From Oscarella lobularis (Eukaryota; Porifera; Homoscleromorpha; Homosclerophorida; Oscarellidae): a stretch of 64,000 bases of DNA. Position 1 is the stretch's first letter. Each line of letters starts with the position of its first letter. Shown here piece after piece: positions 33,836-46,198 of this stretch. The stretch spans positions 3,038,001-3,102,000 of the forward strand of contig NC_089184.1 of NCBI RefSeq assembly GCF_947507565.1. The letters run 5' to 3'. A program made the position numbers and the translations under genes. The notes beneath the pieces were generated by a model. That model did not search any database, was not told the origin of the DNA, and worked only from the letters and a program-made list of their open reading frames with translations.

Positions 33836-36800
33836 CTATTTTGCATTGTCCGTTGCCGGGGTGGGAAGCAGAGTTCTGCAAATCTGCCCATCATCCTTCT
33901 TCTTATCCAGCCACTTTCCGCATGGGAATTCAACTCGAACATTCCTCTTTTCGTCAGTAACGATGACCCTGTCGAGTAGCCACCCCGAACCGAAGCCCTT
34001 GTTGTCGTGTTCAATCGTGAGCGCCGTCAATGTACCCAAATCCGACGCTTCGATTACGAAAACGTCGGTCTGATTCCTCTCAAACAGATTTCGAAAACGC
34101 TGAGTTAGAGGACGTCGCCCCGTATCGCCCTTTTCCCCACTTATCGTTACAAAGACATTGGCATCGGTTCCAGCGTGCCTCACATCACCAGTCACAATCT
34201 CGACCTGATACCGAATGACTGAGTCAGCTACAAAAGTCTCAATATTAATTTATTATTTAAATTAATTAAGATGTACATACGTTCGCCGGCTGTCAGTATC
34301 CTTTCTATCATCCCGTCTTCTTTATCCTTTGCAAGCCATTTCTTGCAGAAGAAGACATACTCTTCTTCGTCGTCGGAATTGACGTCATCGTTCGCTGTCT
34401 TTTGTTTTGCGACGACGATTCTATCAAGATGCCACGATTTCTTGAGACTGCTACTGTCGTGACGAATTTTGATTTTTTCAAGGCGACCAAGATTGGCGGC
34501 TTCGATGCGAAACACGTCTTCTTGGCCACGTTCAAATTTATTCATGTGCGTCTGCGATTTCTGGAGTTTTCTCTCGCCGCTGTCACCCTCTTCGCCGTAG
34601 AGAGTCAAGAAAACATTGCTATCAGTTCCAGCACCTCTGACGTCACCAGTGAAGACAGACACTCTATAGTGAACAACTAGAGAAAGACAGAAATAAAAAA
34701 ATGAAAGAACAAAGGAATATTTACAAACCGTCTAAAGTTTCCTTTCGCTTCAGTGATAGAACATTTACCGTTCCGGTATCAGATGCTTCATCTCTCTTAA
34801 CAACCGTTTCTAACGATGGTACAAGTTCTCGGACAATCGTCCCGTCATCTTCACTCGTCGCCAGCCAACGTCCACAGGGAAACGTGTATAGGATAGTCGT
34901 GCATGAAGCATCATCAGAGTCGTCCTGCGAAAATATCTTTTTACGCACTTCAACCTTATCCAAGTGCCAGCCTGCACCAAAGCCCTTCCCATCGTGACCA
35001 ATACGAATCTTCTTGATAGGTGCTCCAACGTCTACGCCCTAGGGAGGCAAAGATATATATAAATCTTGCTGATTCGTTCTCGTACCTCAACCAGACAGAC
35101 GTCAACGGAACTTCGCTCAAAACAATCTTTCCTCGTTGATCTCCTCTTGTCGAACAGAACCATCGGTTCTGTCTGTTTCGTTTCGCCGTAGATGACGACG
35201 GAGACGGTGGCATCGGTCCCGGCTCCTCTAACGTCACTCGTGTACGTTGTCACCTCGTAGCGAACGTCTAAAGCATGCAAAGAATGAAACTATCTATACA
35301 ACCGCTACTACTCCGTCTGGAAACGTACGAGGATCGTAACTGGAGTCATCTACTGGGAAGAGTTCCCTTTCTAGTAGACCGTCGTCCTTATTCTTATCTA
35401 GCCATCGTTCGCAGGAAAACGTTTGACGTATTCCGAGTACAGGACTGTCGACGACGACTTTCTCTAAGAACCAACCCGACAACGCTCCACCACCATTGTC
35501 GTGTCTAATTCTAAAAAACAATGAAGTGGAGGCTGGCAAATTTAGTGTGCCAGACCTACTTGAGTTTTCGAATCTTTCCTATATCGATTGCTTCTAGAAC
35601 AAATTCGTCGGTTTGGCCTTGTTCAAATTTATTCCGATGCGTTTCCGACTTCGTCAGAGGTATAACGCCTATAAGAGAACTTAGTAAAAGACACTGATGA
35701 GAATGAACTAATGAATCACCTGTGTCATCTTTCTCTCCGTATAAGACAACAAAGACGTTAGCATCAGTGCCAGCTCCTGAAACGCTTCCCGTCACAACAG
35801 ATAAACGATAAGAAACGCACTCTAGAATAACGAAATGATAAACTTTTATCAGACCCATATCAGACAACATGCCTTTTTCCAAGAAAGCGGTCGACTCCCT
35901 CGCTTTCCTCTTAAGCGAGTCCGGTGTCGCCGTCACTTCAACAGCGTCCGCTTCCGCGGGATTCAACAACCCTGGCGTTTGAGCAAGAGACTCGTCAACG
36001 ACGACAATTTCTTCTCCTGTCTTCGTCTGTCTCATCAATTCTCTCGCTATGAGACCGTCTCCTCGATTCCTCGCCAGCCATTGTTGGCATGGAAACACGA
36101 CCGCACTCTCGCTCTCGTGAGTCGAAATTTCAACTCGATCCAAATACCAATCGGAACCGGGCCCTGAATCGTCGTGCCTCACTTTCACTTTCTTCAACCG
36201 TCCTAAAGGAACGGCATCAATTCTAAAAACGTCGACATTCGCCCGTTCGAATTTGTTGACGTGCACTTGGGACGAACGCAAGTGCCGTTCTCCGGTATCG
36301 CCTTCATCACCGTAGATCGTCAAATAGACGTTAGAATCAGTCCCAGCTCCGCTAACGTCGCCCGTGGCAACCTGCACGGTGTATTGCTGCAGAGACGCCG
36401 ATGCCGTCTCCGACGTCGACGGGACGAGCTCGCGGACAATTTCGCCGTCGTCTTCGCCGCGAGCAAGCCAACGTGAACACGGAAACGTCCACGAGGAATC
36501 GTCATCGTCCTCACGGCGTGTTACGACAACCTGTAGCAAAATATCGATCAAATATTGATCAAATATTCGTTTATGCCCCTATAGAGCAAATACCTTGGTG
36601 AGAAACCAGCCTGATCCGATTCCCTTTCCGTCGTGACCGATTCGAATTTTCGTCAGCTCTTTTCCTACGTCATTGGCTTCAATCTAGAAAGAATGCCATT
36701 GAGCTGTCCCCGTTATCGGTGTTTGAGTAAGCTGTTTCGGTTATTCAGAAAGAGACTCTGCGTCTGGGTATGCTGTCAAAGTTCGTTAGTGTAGCAAATC

Positions 36801-39800
36801 GGTGCGTTAAGTTAAATATAATAGAAGCCGAAACATAAGCCGGTAAACTTACCTTAAATGTGTCTACTTGTGCTCGCTTGAAATTGGATTTTCCACGATC
36901 TTTTAGTGAGACTTGATCTGACTTTCCTTCGTCGCCGTAGAGAACAAGAAAGACGTTGGCATCAGTACCAGCTCCTTGAACGTCTCCCGTCTCGACAGTC
37001 ACTTGGTAGGCAATTTCTAAAAAAATCAAAGAGTAGATTTGCCAATCAGGTGTCCGAGTTCTTTTTCACTTTTCTCTCCAACTGATTCCAATTGAGTTTG
37101 TGGTAGAAGCTCGACCTCGAGTTTTCCATCGCCTTCTGATTTCGCCAGCCAACGATTACAGGGAAACACGTACTTTTGACAGGCGTCGGAGGAAGAGGAG
37201 ACGACGTCAACAGTTACACGACTGACATACCACCCCGATCCCGGTCCTGTGCCGTCGTGACCAATCAATAGCCGTTCAACCTAAAAAATATTTTCTGTTT
37301 ACGTTAAAAATATAAGTGAATTTTTTACGTCTCCAATATCGGCGCTCTCAAAAGTGAACTTGTCGATGTGACCACGTTCGAATTTGTTTCGATGTCGTGG
37401 GTCGGACGCTGCATACTTCAATGGACGGCGACCCATGTCGCCGTCAGAACCCCATAGGCAAACGAATACATTGGCATCAGTGCCCGCATTTCTGCAGTCT
37501 CCTGTCTCGACGGCAATGTGATATGAAGTCGCTGCAAAAATAGAAATAATAATTTTAGAACTGGTGCTTCTAGAAAGACGACGTACTTTTCAATAGAGAA
37601 GCTTCGACACTTTGACTGATAAAGAGATCGCGGACAATTTGGCCGTCATCTTCACTCGTCGAAAGCCACCTTAATTAAACCAGAATAAGAAAAGTTGGTC
37701 ACGGAGAACAGTAAGATATAGAATAAGAATACCGTTGGCAATGAAACGTGTAAAGTTTCTCGTCATCGCTTTGAATGACCACTCTATCCAGAAACCATCC
37801 TGCACCTGCAATTCGTACATGTCAGCTAAGGTTCCACTAATAGCTCAGTGAATCTTTATCTTTACCTGGTCCAGTGTCATCGTGTCCAATTCGAATTTTA
37901 TCAATTGTTCCAAGAGAAACGGCTTCGATGCTAAACTCGTCGCACTAAAGGCACAATGTATGTATAAAAAAGAGAGGATAGTAATCTAATAAAAAAGATT
38001 ACCTTTCCATTTTCAAATTTATTCTTGTTTGTTTTCGAAGTGCGAAGTGTTCTCGCTCCCGTGTCTCCTCTCTCTCCAAAGATTTGCAGAAAAACGTTTG
38101 CATCCGTACCTGCTCCACTTGTCTTCCCAGTAAAGACTGACACGTTGTAGATAACGATAGCGAGAGGAGAAACACTTTGTTCGCCTTCTCCTTCGATTGC
38201 ACAAACAGGCAATTCGCGTACAATTTCGCCGTCTTCTTTCTTGCGATCCAACCAACGACCGCAAGGAAACAAGAAACGCTCTTTGGTAGACGTATTTTGA
38301 AGTTGAATCTTTAATGAAAATAAAGATTGGATTGATTCCCTGAGCCAAAGGCTTCTCGTTCGTACCTTATCCAATTGCCAGCCTGGAAAGGGACCCGAGT
38401 TATCGTGCTCAATACGAATTTTATACGGTTGCCCAATATCTGGAGATTCAAGCTAAATAGGAAGAAAGGTTCGTTATCCTTGGCTTATTGGACTGCATTC
38501 AAACCTTGAATTTGTCCACCTCCCCCTGCTCAAAATTATCGTCCTCGTTCTGAAGCGTAATGACGTCACTTTTTCCCTTGTCCCCGTAGATTTGCAGAGA
38601 AACGCTCGCGTCGGTGCCAGATCCTCTAACATCACTCGTCCAAATGCATACAGACCAAACATTTTCTGCAACGAGAGAAGAGTAGAAAATGTAAGAAATG
38701 ACTGATACAAAGTTACTTACTTGGTGTTGCTTGCTGATGCTCTTCTTCCTCCTCATACAATTCTCGTTCAATGAGGTCCTTTTCAAGCCAGGCGTTGCAT
38801 GGAAACACTTGACGGTGTCCGGACGATGGACAGTCAACAATAATCTGCAGGGTAAAACGAGTGAAAAAATCAATAAATAAGGAAAGTGAGACGAACCTTT
38901 TCCAAAAGCCATCCGGCTCCTAATCCACTATTGTCATGCCCAACGGTTAGTTTAGACAGAGGACTCAATGATTCAACCGTTTCGACGTCAAACGTGTTTG
39001 TCCGGGCTCGACGAAATTTGCTACCTTTCTTGTCCAACCAAATTTTCCCGCTGTTTGTTTCGAGACCCGAATCCTTGTGACAACCGTGGAGAATTACGTA
39101 AACCTTTGCATCTGTTCCGGCATTCCTCTTGTCACCAGTCACCACAGATACGTGATACAAAACACCTATAACGTCACGATCTTATTTTAATGAGGCAATC
39201 AAGAAATTCACTTTTCTTACCTGCTTCCGCTTGATTGGTATCGCTACCGTTGGTCTTGCTCTCGTCAATGGCTTTGAGCTCTCTCGAGATTCTTCCATCC
39301 CCTTCGTCTTTTGCTAGCCATTGTGAGCATGGGAAATTATAGACTTGATTGTCACTGGGATCTTCAACGGTGACCTTTGACGAGAATGAATGATAAATAA
39401 AAAAGTTAATCAACTTTGCTGCACGACCTTTTCTAAGTACCATCCTGGCCCTAAACCTGCGTTGTCGTGAGAAATGCGAATTCTCTCCAGCACTCCCAAA
39501 GAGGGAGACTCAACGGCAAACTGGTCAACTCTAAATCAAACACAAATAGTTTCAATTTTCAGAAGAAGCAAATAATTCTACCGATTTCGTTCAAAATTGT
39601 TTTTATTGTTATCCAAACGCCGATCACCAGTGTCTCCATTGGAACCGAAGATAGTGACGAAGACATTGGCATCCGTTCCCGCTCCTCTCACACTCCCAGT
39701 ATACGTTGAAACAACATACCTTAGGGCTACACAAAAGACAAATAATTTGTTAGAAAACCGAGGTACAGTATTATCAATACGTTTTGAGGACGCCGAGACG

Positions 39801-41307
39801 ACGATGGGATCATTGGATGCGGCAATGTCTCGTCGAATTTGGCCGTCTCCTTCATCCCTTGCCAGCCATTGACCAGAGTGAAAATAATAGCGGCGAACAT
39901 TGTCATCGTCTTGCGTTGATACAACAATTTTCTCCACGAACCAACCGGCACCAAAGCCCGTGTTGTCGTGTTCTATACGAATTTTGTGAATTTCACCCAA
40001 ATTGGCGCAACGCATTCGAAAGCTCGCATCCTTTCCTCGACTGAAATTACCTGTTTGGCTATTAAAAGAACGGTCACGTCATGATGTGTGCATCGTAGAA
40101 AAAATTTCAATATACCCGTTTGAAAGTTTCGTCTTTGGAGTGCTGCCACGTTCTCCGAAGACCGTCAAAAAGACATTGGCGTCAGTGCCTGCACCTCGTA
40201 CGTCTCCAGTCAAGACAGAAATATCGTACACTAAGAAAATTATTTCAATAATTAATTCGTCTCTAGTCTCAACCTTACCAAGCCTTTTGTCTTCCTTTTG
40301 GAATGCTGGATTCCAACGCAGTTTTGACGGTTTCACCGAACTTGCCAAAGGTACCAAATTTCTTGCCAATTGACAATCCGTTTTATATAGGGATATCCAT
40401 TGTCGACACGGAAATCGCCACGCTTTGTTTGACGTAACGTTGACTAGCTCCACTTCGTCCAAGAACCAGCTTTGACGCTCTTCCAATCCGTCGTGCTTTA
40501 TCAAAGTTCAATGGATTAATTTTCTCTATTATTTCATCCTTTTTACCTCGATTCGAATTTGAACTGGTTCTCCAATTTCCGGACCCCGAATCAAAAACCG
40601 TTCCGACGAATTTCGCGGAAACCGCACGGATCTCGTCGCTTGCTCGTCACCGTTTAAACTTTCTTGACGATAGACGGACGACAAGTGAGTTTTGCAAATT
40701 TTACCAGTCGTCCCTTGAACAGTGACATAAACCTAAATCAAAACTAAGAGATATGTTACGTTAAATTGTTGTCTCTCTGACTCGAGCGTCAGTTCCACTT
40801 CCGTGAACATCTCCCGTTCTGACTATGACTTCAAAAGGCACATTCCCTGCAAGTCGACCTAAAAATTTTACAAAGACAGTCTAGAGTATATAAAGAAAAA
40901 GCTCCAACCCTCCTCTTACCAGATCGAGTTGATCCCGACAGTGAAGCCATCGCCGAAGCCTGTTACCCGCCAAAAGCGATTGAATTAATTTTGAAACGTC
41001 TTTCTTTACTATTCACCGGTCTTCGCCGTTTCTCCTTCATTTCCTTTCCAGCCAACGTTGCGAATTTTTTCGTGTAATAACGAGTGAGATGAGGATCGTT
41101 TAGAGAGTCATATGCCATGACGGCCTTCTTAGTGCTGCTGCTGACGCCGTTTGATGTTGTCGTTGTCGACGATTGATATTTTCTCGGTGCGTACGGCAAT
41201 TTCAGCGTGCTATCCGTCGAATTGTGATGCAACGTCACTTTATATTTGCTTGGGACGCGTCGGGGAGCTGCTGAACTCGCTCCTCGCCAGCGTGGCCTCT
41301 GCTGCAT
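33836..41307 (-). CDS. LOXHD1-like protein of tandem PLAT domains
   Basis: The first exons are 41307-41017 (MQQRPRWRGASS; basic, low complexity) and 40959-40920. About 13 PLAT/LH2 domains follow, each opening with a version of [16 protein letters not shown] near these + strand positions: 40815, 40200, 39700, 39140, 38640, 38150, 37510, 36990, 36360, 35810, 35250, 34650, 34200. Each continues with a NKFERGxxDxF motif, a HDxxGxGxxWxLDxV strand and a FPCxxWLxxxxxDGxxxREL ending. The stop is at 33838-33836. Known LOXHD1 proteins have about 15 such repeats and act at the plasma membrane of hair cells; here a membrane- or lipid-associated scaffold role is inferred. I did not verify every splice junction. 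No catalytic domain is present. The promoter is shared, head to head, with pseudogene A. Confidence 0.85.
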
Positions 41308-41424
41308 CCTGTTGCTCGGGACGAAGAAAAATTATCCGGGGGGCCCTTGAAGCACCTCGCTCCCGTATATATCCGACAAGAGTTTTCGCCAGCTGACTTC
41401 GCCAACTTTGTCGGAATGTCCATC
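41308..41424. promoter_or_regulatory. Bidirectional promoter, unit A
   Basis: The interval separates the LOXHD1-like start (minus, 41307) from the ATG at 41425 (plus). It has the near-palindromic TATA-like cgctcccgtatatatccga at 41360-41378, about 55-70 bases from either start codon. The same arrangement is kept in units B, C and D. Confidence 0.5.
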
Positions 41425-42829
41425 ATGAGCGTTGACGGTAATTACACTGTAGTAGAGATTTTTTCAGGGAATGTGTCCATCGCCGTTGAGAGCTGCTAGA
41501 CGTTCCTTTCACCTTACTGTCGACTGGCGAACGGGAAGTGCTTTGTTCCTCTTTTTTCGAAACATTCTTAGCGAACATTCAGAATAACTTGAGCGGCGTT
41601 AATAATTGGGGCGTACTGAAGCTCGTGTCGCGAGGGGGTCCTCCTCATTAGCGGCTTAGTACTAGACTCTTTCTTGCCTCGCGTTATGTAGCGTTTCTTT
41701 TAGTGGATGAAACATCGATTGAAGGCTACAAAAGGGTTGAAGACCGTAAGGCCATTCTTTTATAAAGCCTTCAGAGAGTATCCTAGCTAATTAAGTCTTC
41801 AGTGCTTCAGAAAGCCAATTCTGCAGTCTGTTTTGAGTCCTTCCTCGTCGTAAACACGGCTGGAGTAGAGTTTTCGCATTTAGACTCAGCGTTTGTTTTA
41901 AACCGAAAAGAAACAAAAGGTTGAAGTACCAATGATTTCTTTTTCTTCGGAAGCAGCAGCAGGAAGTCCCTTCCTGCTGTCTTCAGACGCTTTACGTGAA
42001 GATCCAAGCGCAGTCAAGCGTTTATTCAGTGTCATTGATGACCCAGATGTTTTTGGGGTGGTAGCTGACGAATTGGATGCTGCAGGTAGTAATGAAAGAA
42101 AAGTTGAAGTCATTTATGCATCCGGTTTAATTAAACCATTGGTGGGCTATTGCCACCTGTCAAAGAAGCATGGGGAAAAAGGCCCATCTCTACGAAGAAA
42201 CGGATCTGGAAGTGAAGGATCTCGGTATGGGAGAGAAACGGTGTTGGCACGGGTATGGAAATTTGTTAGCTTCATCCACGCCTCAGTTTGACTCGTCTAC
42301 CTTCCTAACTACATCTACTACGAGTGAAGAATACGATATTTCTCTGAGAGTTGATTCTAAGCCCGACCCAAAGTATTTGAATCAAGCAATTGGGGAAACA
42401 ATTATGCATTCCTTTGTTCGTCACAATCGCCACCCAGAGAAACAGAGTATGGTTCCTGGCCTTCTTTTGAGTCGATCCTCTTTCTGGGTCATTCTATATG
42501 ATTGTGTTGCTGATACACTGCTGGTGTCAGATTGTATCCCACTTAGTCGCGATTCTTTTGTATTCACTTCTGCTATTGCCGTACTGTGGTTGGTTCTTCA
42601 CCACGGAATGTTTATGAATAAGAACTCTGTTACAGAAGATTGTCGACAGAAGTACGAATCCGGGTTTTTGAGAGAGGCTAAGAGACAGGAAACTTTACGC
42701 TACTACCTCAGTGAGAAAAGCTTCACCAAGAAATGGTTACTTTCCTTTGGAAATGAAACGCAAAAAGGCGCAGTGAAAAGGAAGGCGGCAGAAGGTCAAT
42801 TTTTTGAGACGTCACCTCATCAAAAGTAA
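41425..42829 (+). pseudogene. Novel tandem family, copy A (broken)
   Basis: It matches genes B-D over its length: small first exon ATGAGCGTTGACG at 41425-41437, middle exon from 41704, main exon from about 41813. It is interrupted at four places: an in-frame TAA in the middle exon (after AILL), loss of the donor used by the others (atcGTAG is atcCTAG here), an extra A near 41917 that brings a TGA, and an extra base near 42165 inside the PSKHGKKAH region. The rest of the main exon from 42170 to the stop remains readable and has the same C terminus. Transcription is possible but the full protein cannot be made. Confidence 0.75.
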
Positions 42830-43139
42830 AGAAACATTATACGATAAACCAGTTGCACATCATTTGTCTGTACCTTCAATGGCGTATCCAAGTATAGTTA
42901 GAAAGTAACTAGATAGGTGATCGCAGTTATATGAATGCATGATTGGAAGTAGACACATTCGACTTGCTGTTTGCAGTAAGCAGAGTGCTCTAATGTCTGT
43001 ACCTAAACTTAAATCAAGGCCGAATAAATCAGTGCAAGCTGACTGCGTCGGAACGCGAGCCTAAAATTACTTTCGACGAGTTCCGAGTCTCTTCAAAACC
43101 TACCACGCCCACACATGTGATGCCACATACGCGCTGCTG

Positions 43140-43534
43140 ATCTTACTCTTACGTACCGTTGGCGATGCGTTCGTGAGAGCACAAAGTTGTGAATGTCGAA
43201 CAGTCTTCTCGTCTTTTGGCGTCCGTCCTGGACGGAGAATCAACTACAACGATAAAGATTCGAATCGAATTTATCAAACGTTTACGAGTTCACCTTTATA
43301 GCTGCAATGTAAATCGTCCCGCTCGCCTTCGTCTGCGCTGTCCAGGTAACTCGATCGTTCAACGACGAATCGAGACAATAGTGAGCTGCCTCTGTGCGCG
43401 CTCCTTCCTCTTCCCATTTGATGAACGTTGTTCCCGCGTGTAAGATGGAAACCGAATCAGCGGCCAACGGTGGCCGCGATGGCGAGAAACGGGCTCGTTT
43501 CATCGTTTTTGATTTTCTGCGCACTGCCCACATC
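43140..43534 (-). pseudogene. Duplicated 5' exons of the PLC-epsilon-like gene, unit B
   Basis: The minus strand repeats exons 1 and 2 of the phospholipase gene at 60720-61068, including [18 protein letters not shown] and the donor after AIK (ATA AAG|GTGAAC here). The exon 1 frame is open. At about 43535 the similarity switches abruptly to LOXHD1-like sequence. The remaining PLC exons are absent, so it cannot make an enzyme. Confidence 0.7.
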
Positions 43535-44242
43535 TGCAAAATCGCACGGATCTCGTCGTTTCCTCGTCGCCGTTTAAACTTTCTTGACGATAGACGGACG
43601 ACAAGTGAGTCTTGCAAATTTTACTTGTCGTCCCTTGAACAGTGACACTAACCTAAATCCAAAGTAAGCAATGTTACGTTAAGTTGTTGTCTCTCTCACT
43701 CGAGTGTCTGTTCCACTTCCGTGAACGTCTCCCGTCCTGACTATGACTTCAAAAGGCACATTCCCAGCAAGTCGACCTAAGAACAAAGATATATTCTACA
43801 GAACATAAAGAAAAAGCTCTCCCACTTTACCAGATCGAGTTGATCCCGACAGTGAAGCCATCGCCGAAGCCTGTTACCCGCCAAAAGCGATGGAATTAAT
43901 TTTTAAAAGTCTTTCGTTGCTATTCACCGGTCTTCGCCGTTTCTCCGTCATCTCCTTTCCGGCAAACGCTGCGAATTTTTTCGTGTAGTAACGAGTGAGA
44001 TGGGGATCGTTTAGGAAGCTGTAGGCCATGACGGCTTTCTTAGTGCTGCTGCTGACGCCGTTTGATGTTGTCGTTGTTGACGATTGATATTTTCTCGGCG
44101 CGTACGGTGTTTTCAGTGTGCTTTCCGTCGAATTGTGATGCGACGTCTCTTTATATGTGCTTGAGATGCGTCGGGGAGCTGCTGAACTCGATCATCGCCA
44201 GCGTGGCCTCTGCTGCATCCTTGTTGCTCGGGAAGAAGAACA
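43535..44242 (-). pseudogene. Duplicated LOXHD1-like 5' fragment, unit B
   Basis: This segment corresponds to 40605-41307 of the LOXHD1-like gene: part of the first PLAT domain, the exon SASAMASLSGSTRSG and the head exon. The head exon has a stop right after MQQRPRWR (TGA where the functional copy has GGA). It therefore no longer encodes the protein but still lies opposite a conserved promoter. Confidence 0.7.
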
Positions 44243-44326
44243 ATTATCCGGGGGCACTTCGCTCCCGTATATATCCGTCTAGAGATTTCGCCAGCTGACT
44301 TCGCCAACTTTGTCTGAATCTTCATC
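44243..44326. promoter_or_regulatory. Promoter of novel gene B
   Basis: The conserved TATA-like cgctcccgtatatatccg lies at 44259-44277, about 50-70 bases before the ATG at 44327. It is shared with the decayed LOXHD1 fragment on the other strand. Confidence 0.45.
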
Positions 44327-45737
44327 ATGAGCGTTGACGGTAATTAATGCTAGTAGAGATTTTTTCAGGGCATGCGTCCATCGCCGATGAGAGCTGCTAG
44401 GCGTTCCTTTCACCTTACTGTCGAACGAGAAGTGCTTTGTTCCAGTTTTGTCGAAAGATTCTTAGCGAACATTTAGAATAACTTGAGCGGCGTTAATAAT
44501 TGGGGCGTACTGAAGCTCGTGACGTACGGGAGGGAGTCCCCTTTCCCCTCGTTAACTTTTCCTCATTAGCGGCTTAGTACTAGACTCTTTCTTGCCTCGC
44601 GTTATGTAGCGTTTCTTTTAGTGGATGAAACATCGATTGAAGGCTACAAAAGGGTTGAAGACCGTAAGGCCATTCTTTTATCAAAACGCTTAGAGAATAT
44701 CGTAGCTAATTAAGTCTTCAGTGCTTCAGAAAGCCAATTCTGCAGTCTGTTTTGAGTCCTTCCTCGTCGTAAACACCGCTGGAGTAGAGTTTTCGCATTT
44801 AGACTCAGCGTTTGTTTTAAACCGAAAGGAAACAAAGGTTGAAGTACCAATGATTTCTTTTTCTTCGGAGGCAGCAGCAGGAAGTCCTTTCCTGCTGTCT
44901 TCAGACGCTTTACGTGAAGATCCAAATGCAGTCAAGCGTTTATTCAGTGTCATTGATGACCATGGTTCTTTGGGGGTGGTAGCTGACGAATTGGATGCTG
45001 CAGGTAGTAATGAAGGAAAAGCTGAAGTCATTTATGCATCCGGTTTAATTAGACCATTGGTGGGCTATTGCCACCCGTCAAAGCATGGGAAAAGAGCCCA
45101 TCTCTACAAAGAAACGGATCTGGAAGTGAAGGATCTCGGAATGGGAGAGAAACGGGGTTGGCACGGGTATGGAAATTTGTTAGCTTCACCCACGCCTCAC
45201 TTGGACTGGTCTACCTTCATAACTACTACGAGTGAAGAATACGATATTTCTCTGAGAATTGATTCCAAGCCCCACCCAAAGTATTTGAATCAAGCAATTG
45301 GCGAAACAATTATGCATTCCTTTGTTCGTCACAATCTCCACTCAGAGAAACAGCGTATGGTTCCTGGCCTTCTTTTGAGTCGATCCTCTTTCTGGGTCAT
45401 TCTATACGATTGTGTTGCTGATATACTGCTGGTGTCAGATTGTATCCCATTTATTCGCGATTCTGTTGTATACACGCCTGCTATTGCCGTACTCTGGTTG
45501 GTTCTTCACCACGGAATGTTTATGAATAAGAACGCTGTTACAGAAGATAGTCGACAGAAGTACGAATCCGGTTTTTTGAGAGAGGCTAAGAGACAGGAAA
45601 CTTTGCGCTACTACCTAAGCGAGAAAAGATTCACCAAGAAATGGTTTCTTTGCTTGGGAAATGAATCGCCAAAACGCTCAGTGAAAAGGAAGGCGGCTGA
45701 GGGTCCATGTTTTGAGAAGTCACCCCATAAAAAGTGA
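44327..45737 (+). CDS. Novel tandem family, copy B
   Basis: Gene model: exon 1 44327-44339 (MSVD plus one base), exon 2 44622-44701 (VDETSIEGYKRVEDRKAILL), a 28-base intron 44702-44729, exon 3 44730-45737; 366 residues in frame. The protein is soluble, without signal peptide or membrane helix. The most conserved parts between copies are SFSSEAAAGSPFLLSSDALR, the LVGYCHPSKHGKxAHLYxxTD segment, NQAIGETIMHSFVRHN, VPGLLLSRSSFWVILYDCVA and YESGFLREAKRQETLRYY. The C terminus is basic (KRKAAEGP), a possible nuclear signal. I recognise no family; the alternation of a helix with Glu and a strand with Asp faintly recalls restriction-endonuclease-like folds, but this is speculation. Without the short intron, reading would begin only at an internal Met. 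Confidence 0.65.
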
Positions 45738-46034
45738 AGAAGCATTATACGATAAACCAGTTGCACATCATTTGTCTGTACCTTCAATGGCGTATCCAAG
45801 TATAGTTAGAAAGTAACTACATAGGTGTTCACAGTTATATGAATGCATGATTGGAAGTAGACACATTCGACTTGCTGTTTGCAGTAAGCAGAGTGCTCTG
45901 ATGTCTGTACCTAAACTTAAAATCAAGGCCTTCTAAAATCAGTGCAAGCTGACTGCGTCGGAACGCGAACCTAAAATTACTTCTCTTAAAAACCTACCAC
46001 CCCCACACACGTGATGCCACATACGCGCTGCTGA

Positions 46035-46198
46035 TCTTACTCTTACTACGTACCATTGGCGATGCATTCGTGAGAGCACAAAGTCGTCTTACAGTCTTCT
46101 CGTATTGTGGCTTCCGTCCACGGAGAATCAACTTTAACGATAAAGATTCGAATCGAATTTATCAAACGTTTACGAGCTCACTTTTATAGCTGCAATAC
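46035..46198 (-). pseudogene. Short PLC-epsilon 5' fragment, unit C
   Basis: The region repeats 60700-60855 (exon 2 of the PLC-like gene and the end of exon 1, up to tagctgcaat). At 46198/46199 the sequence switches to the LOXHD1-like sequence at 40075 (acgtcatg, gtagaaaaaatttc). This is a different junction from that in unit B. Confidence 0.6.

Noticed and set aside
41512-41640. Additional coding exon upstream in the novel family
   Set aside because: In copy A the frame looks protein-like, but copies B and C have stops and D a deletion there while their main exons are intact.
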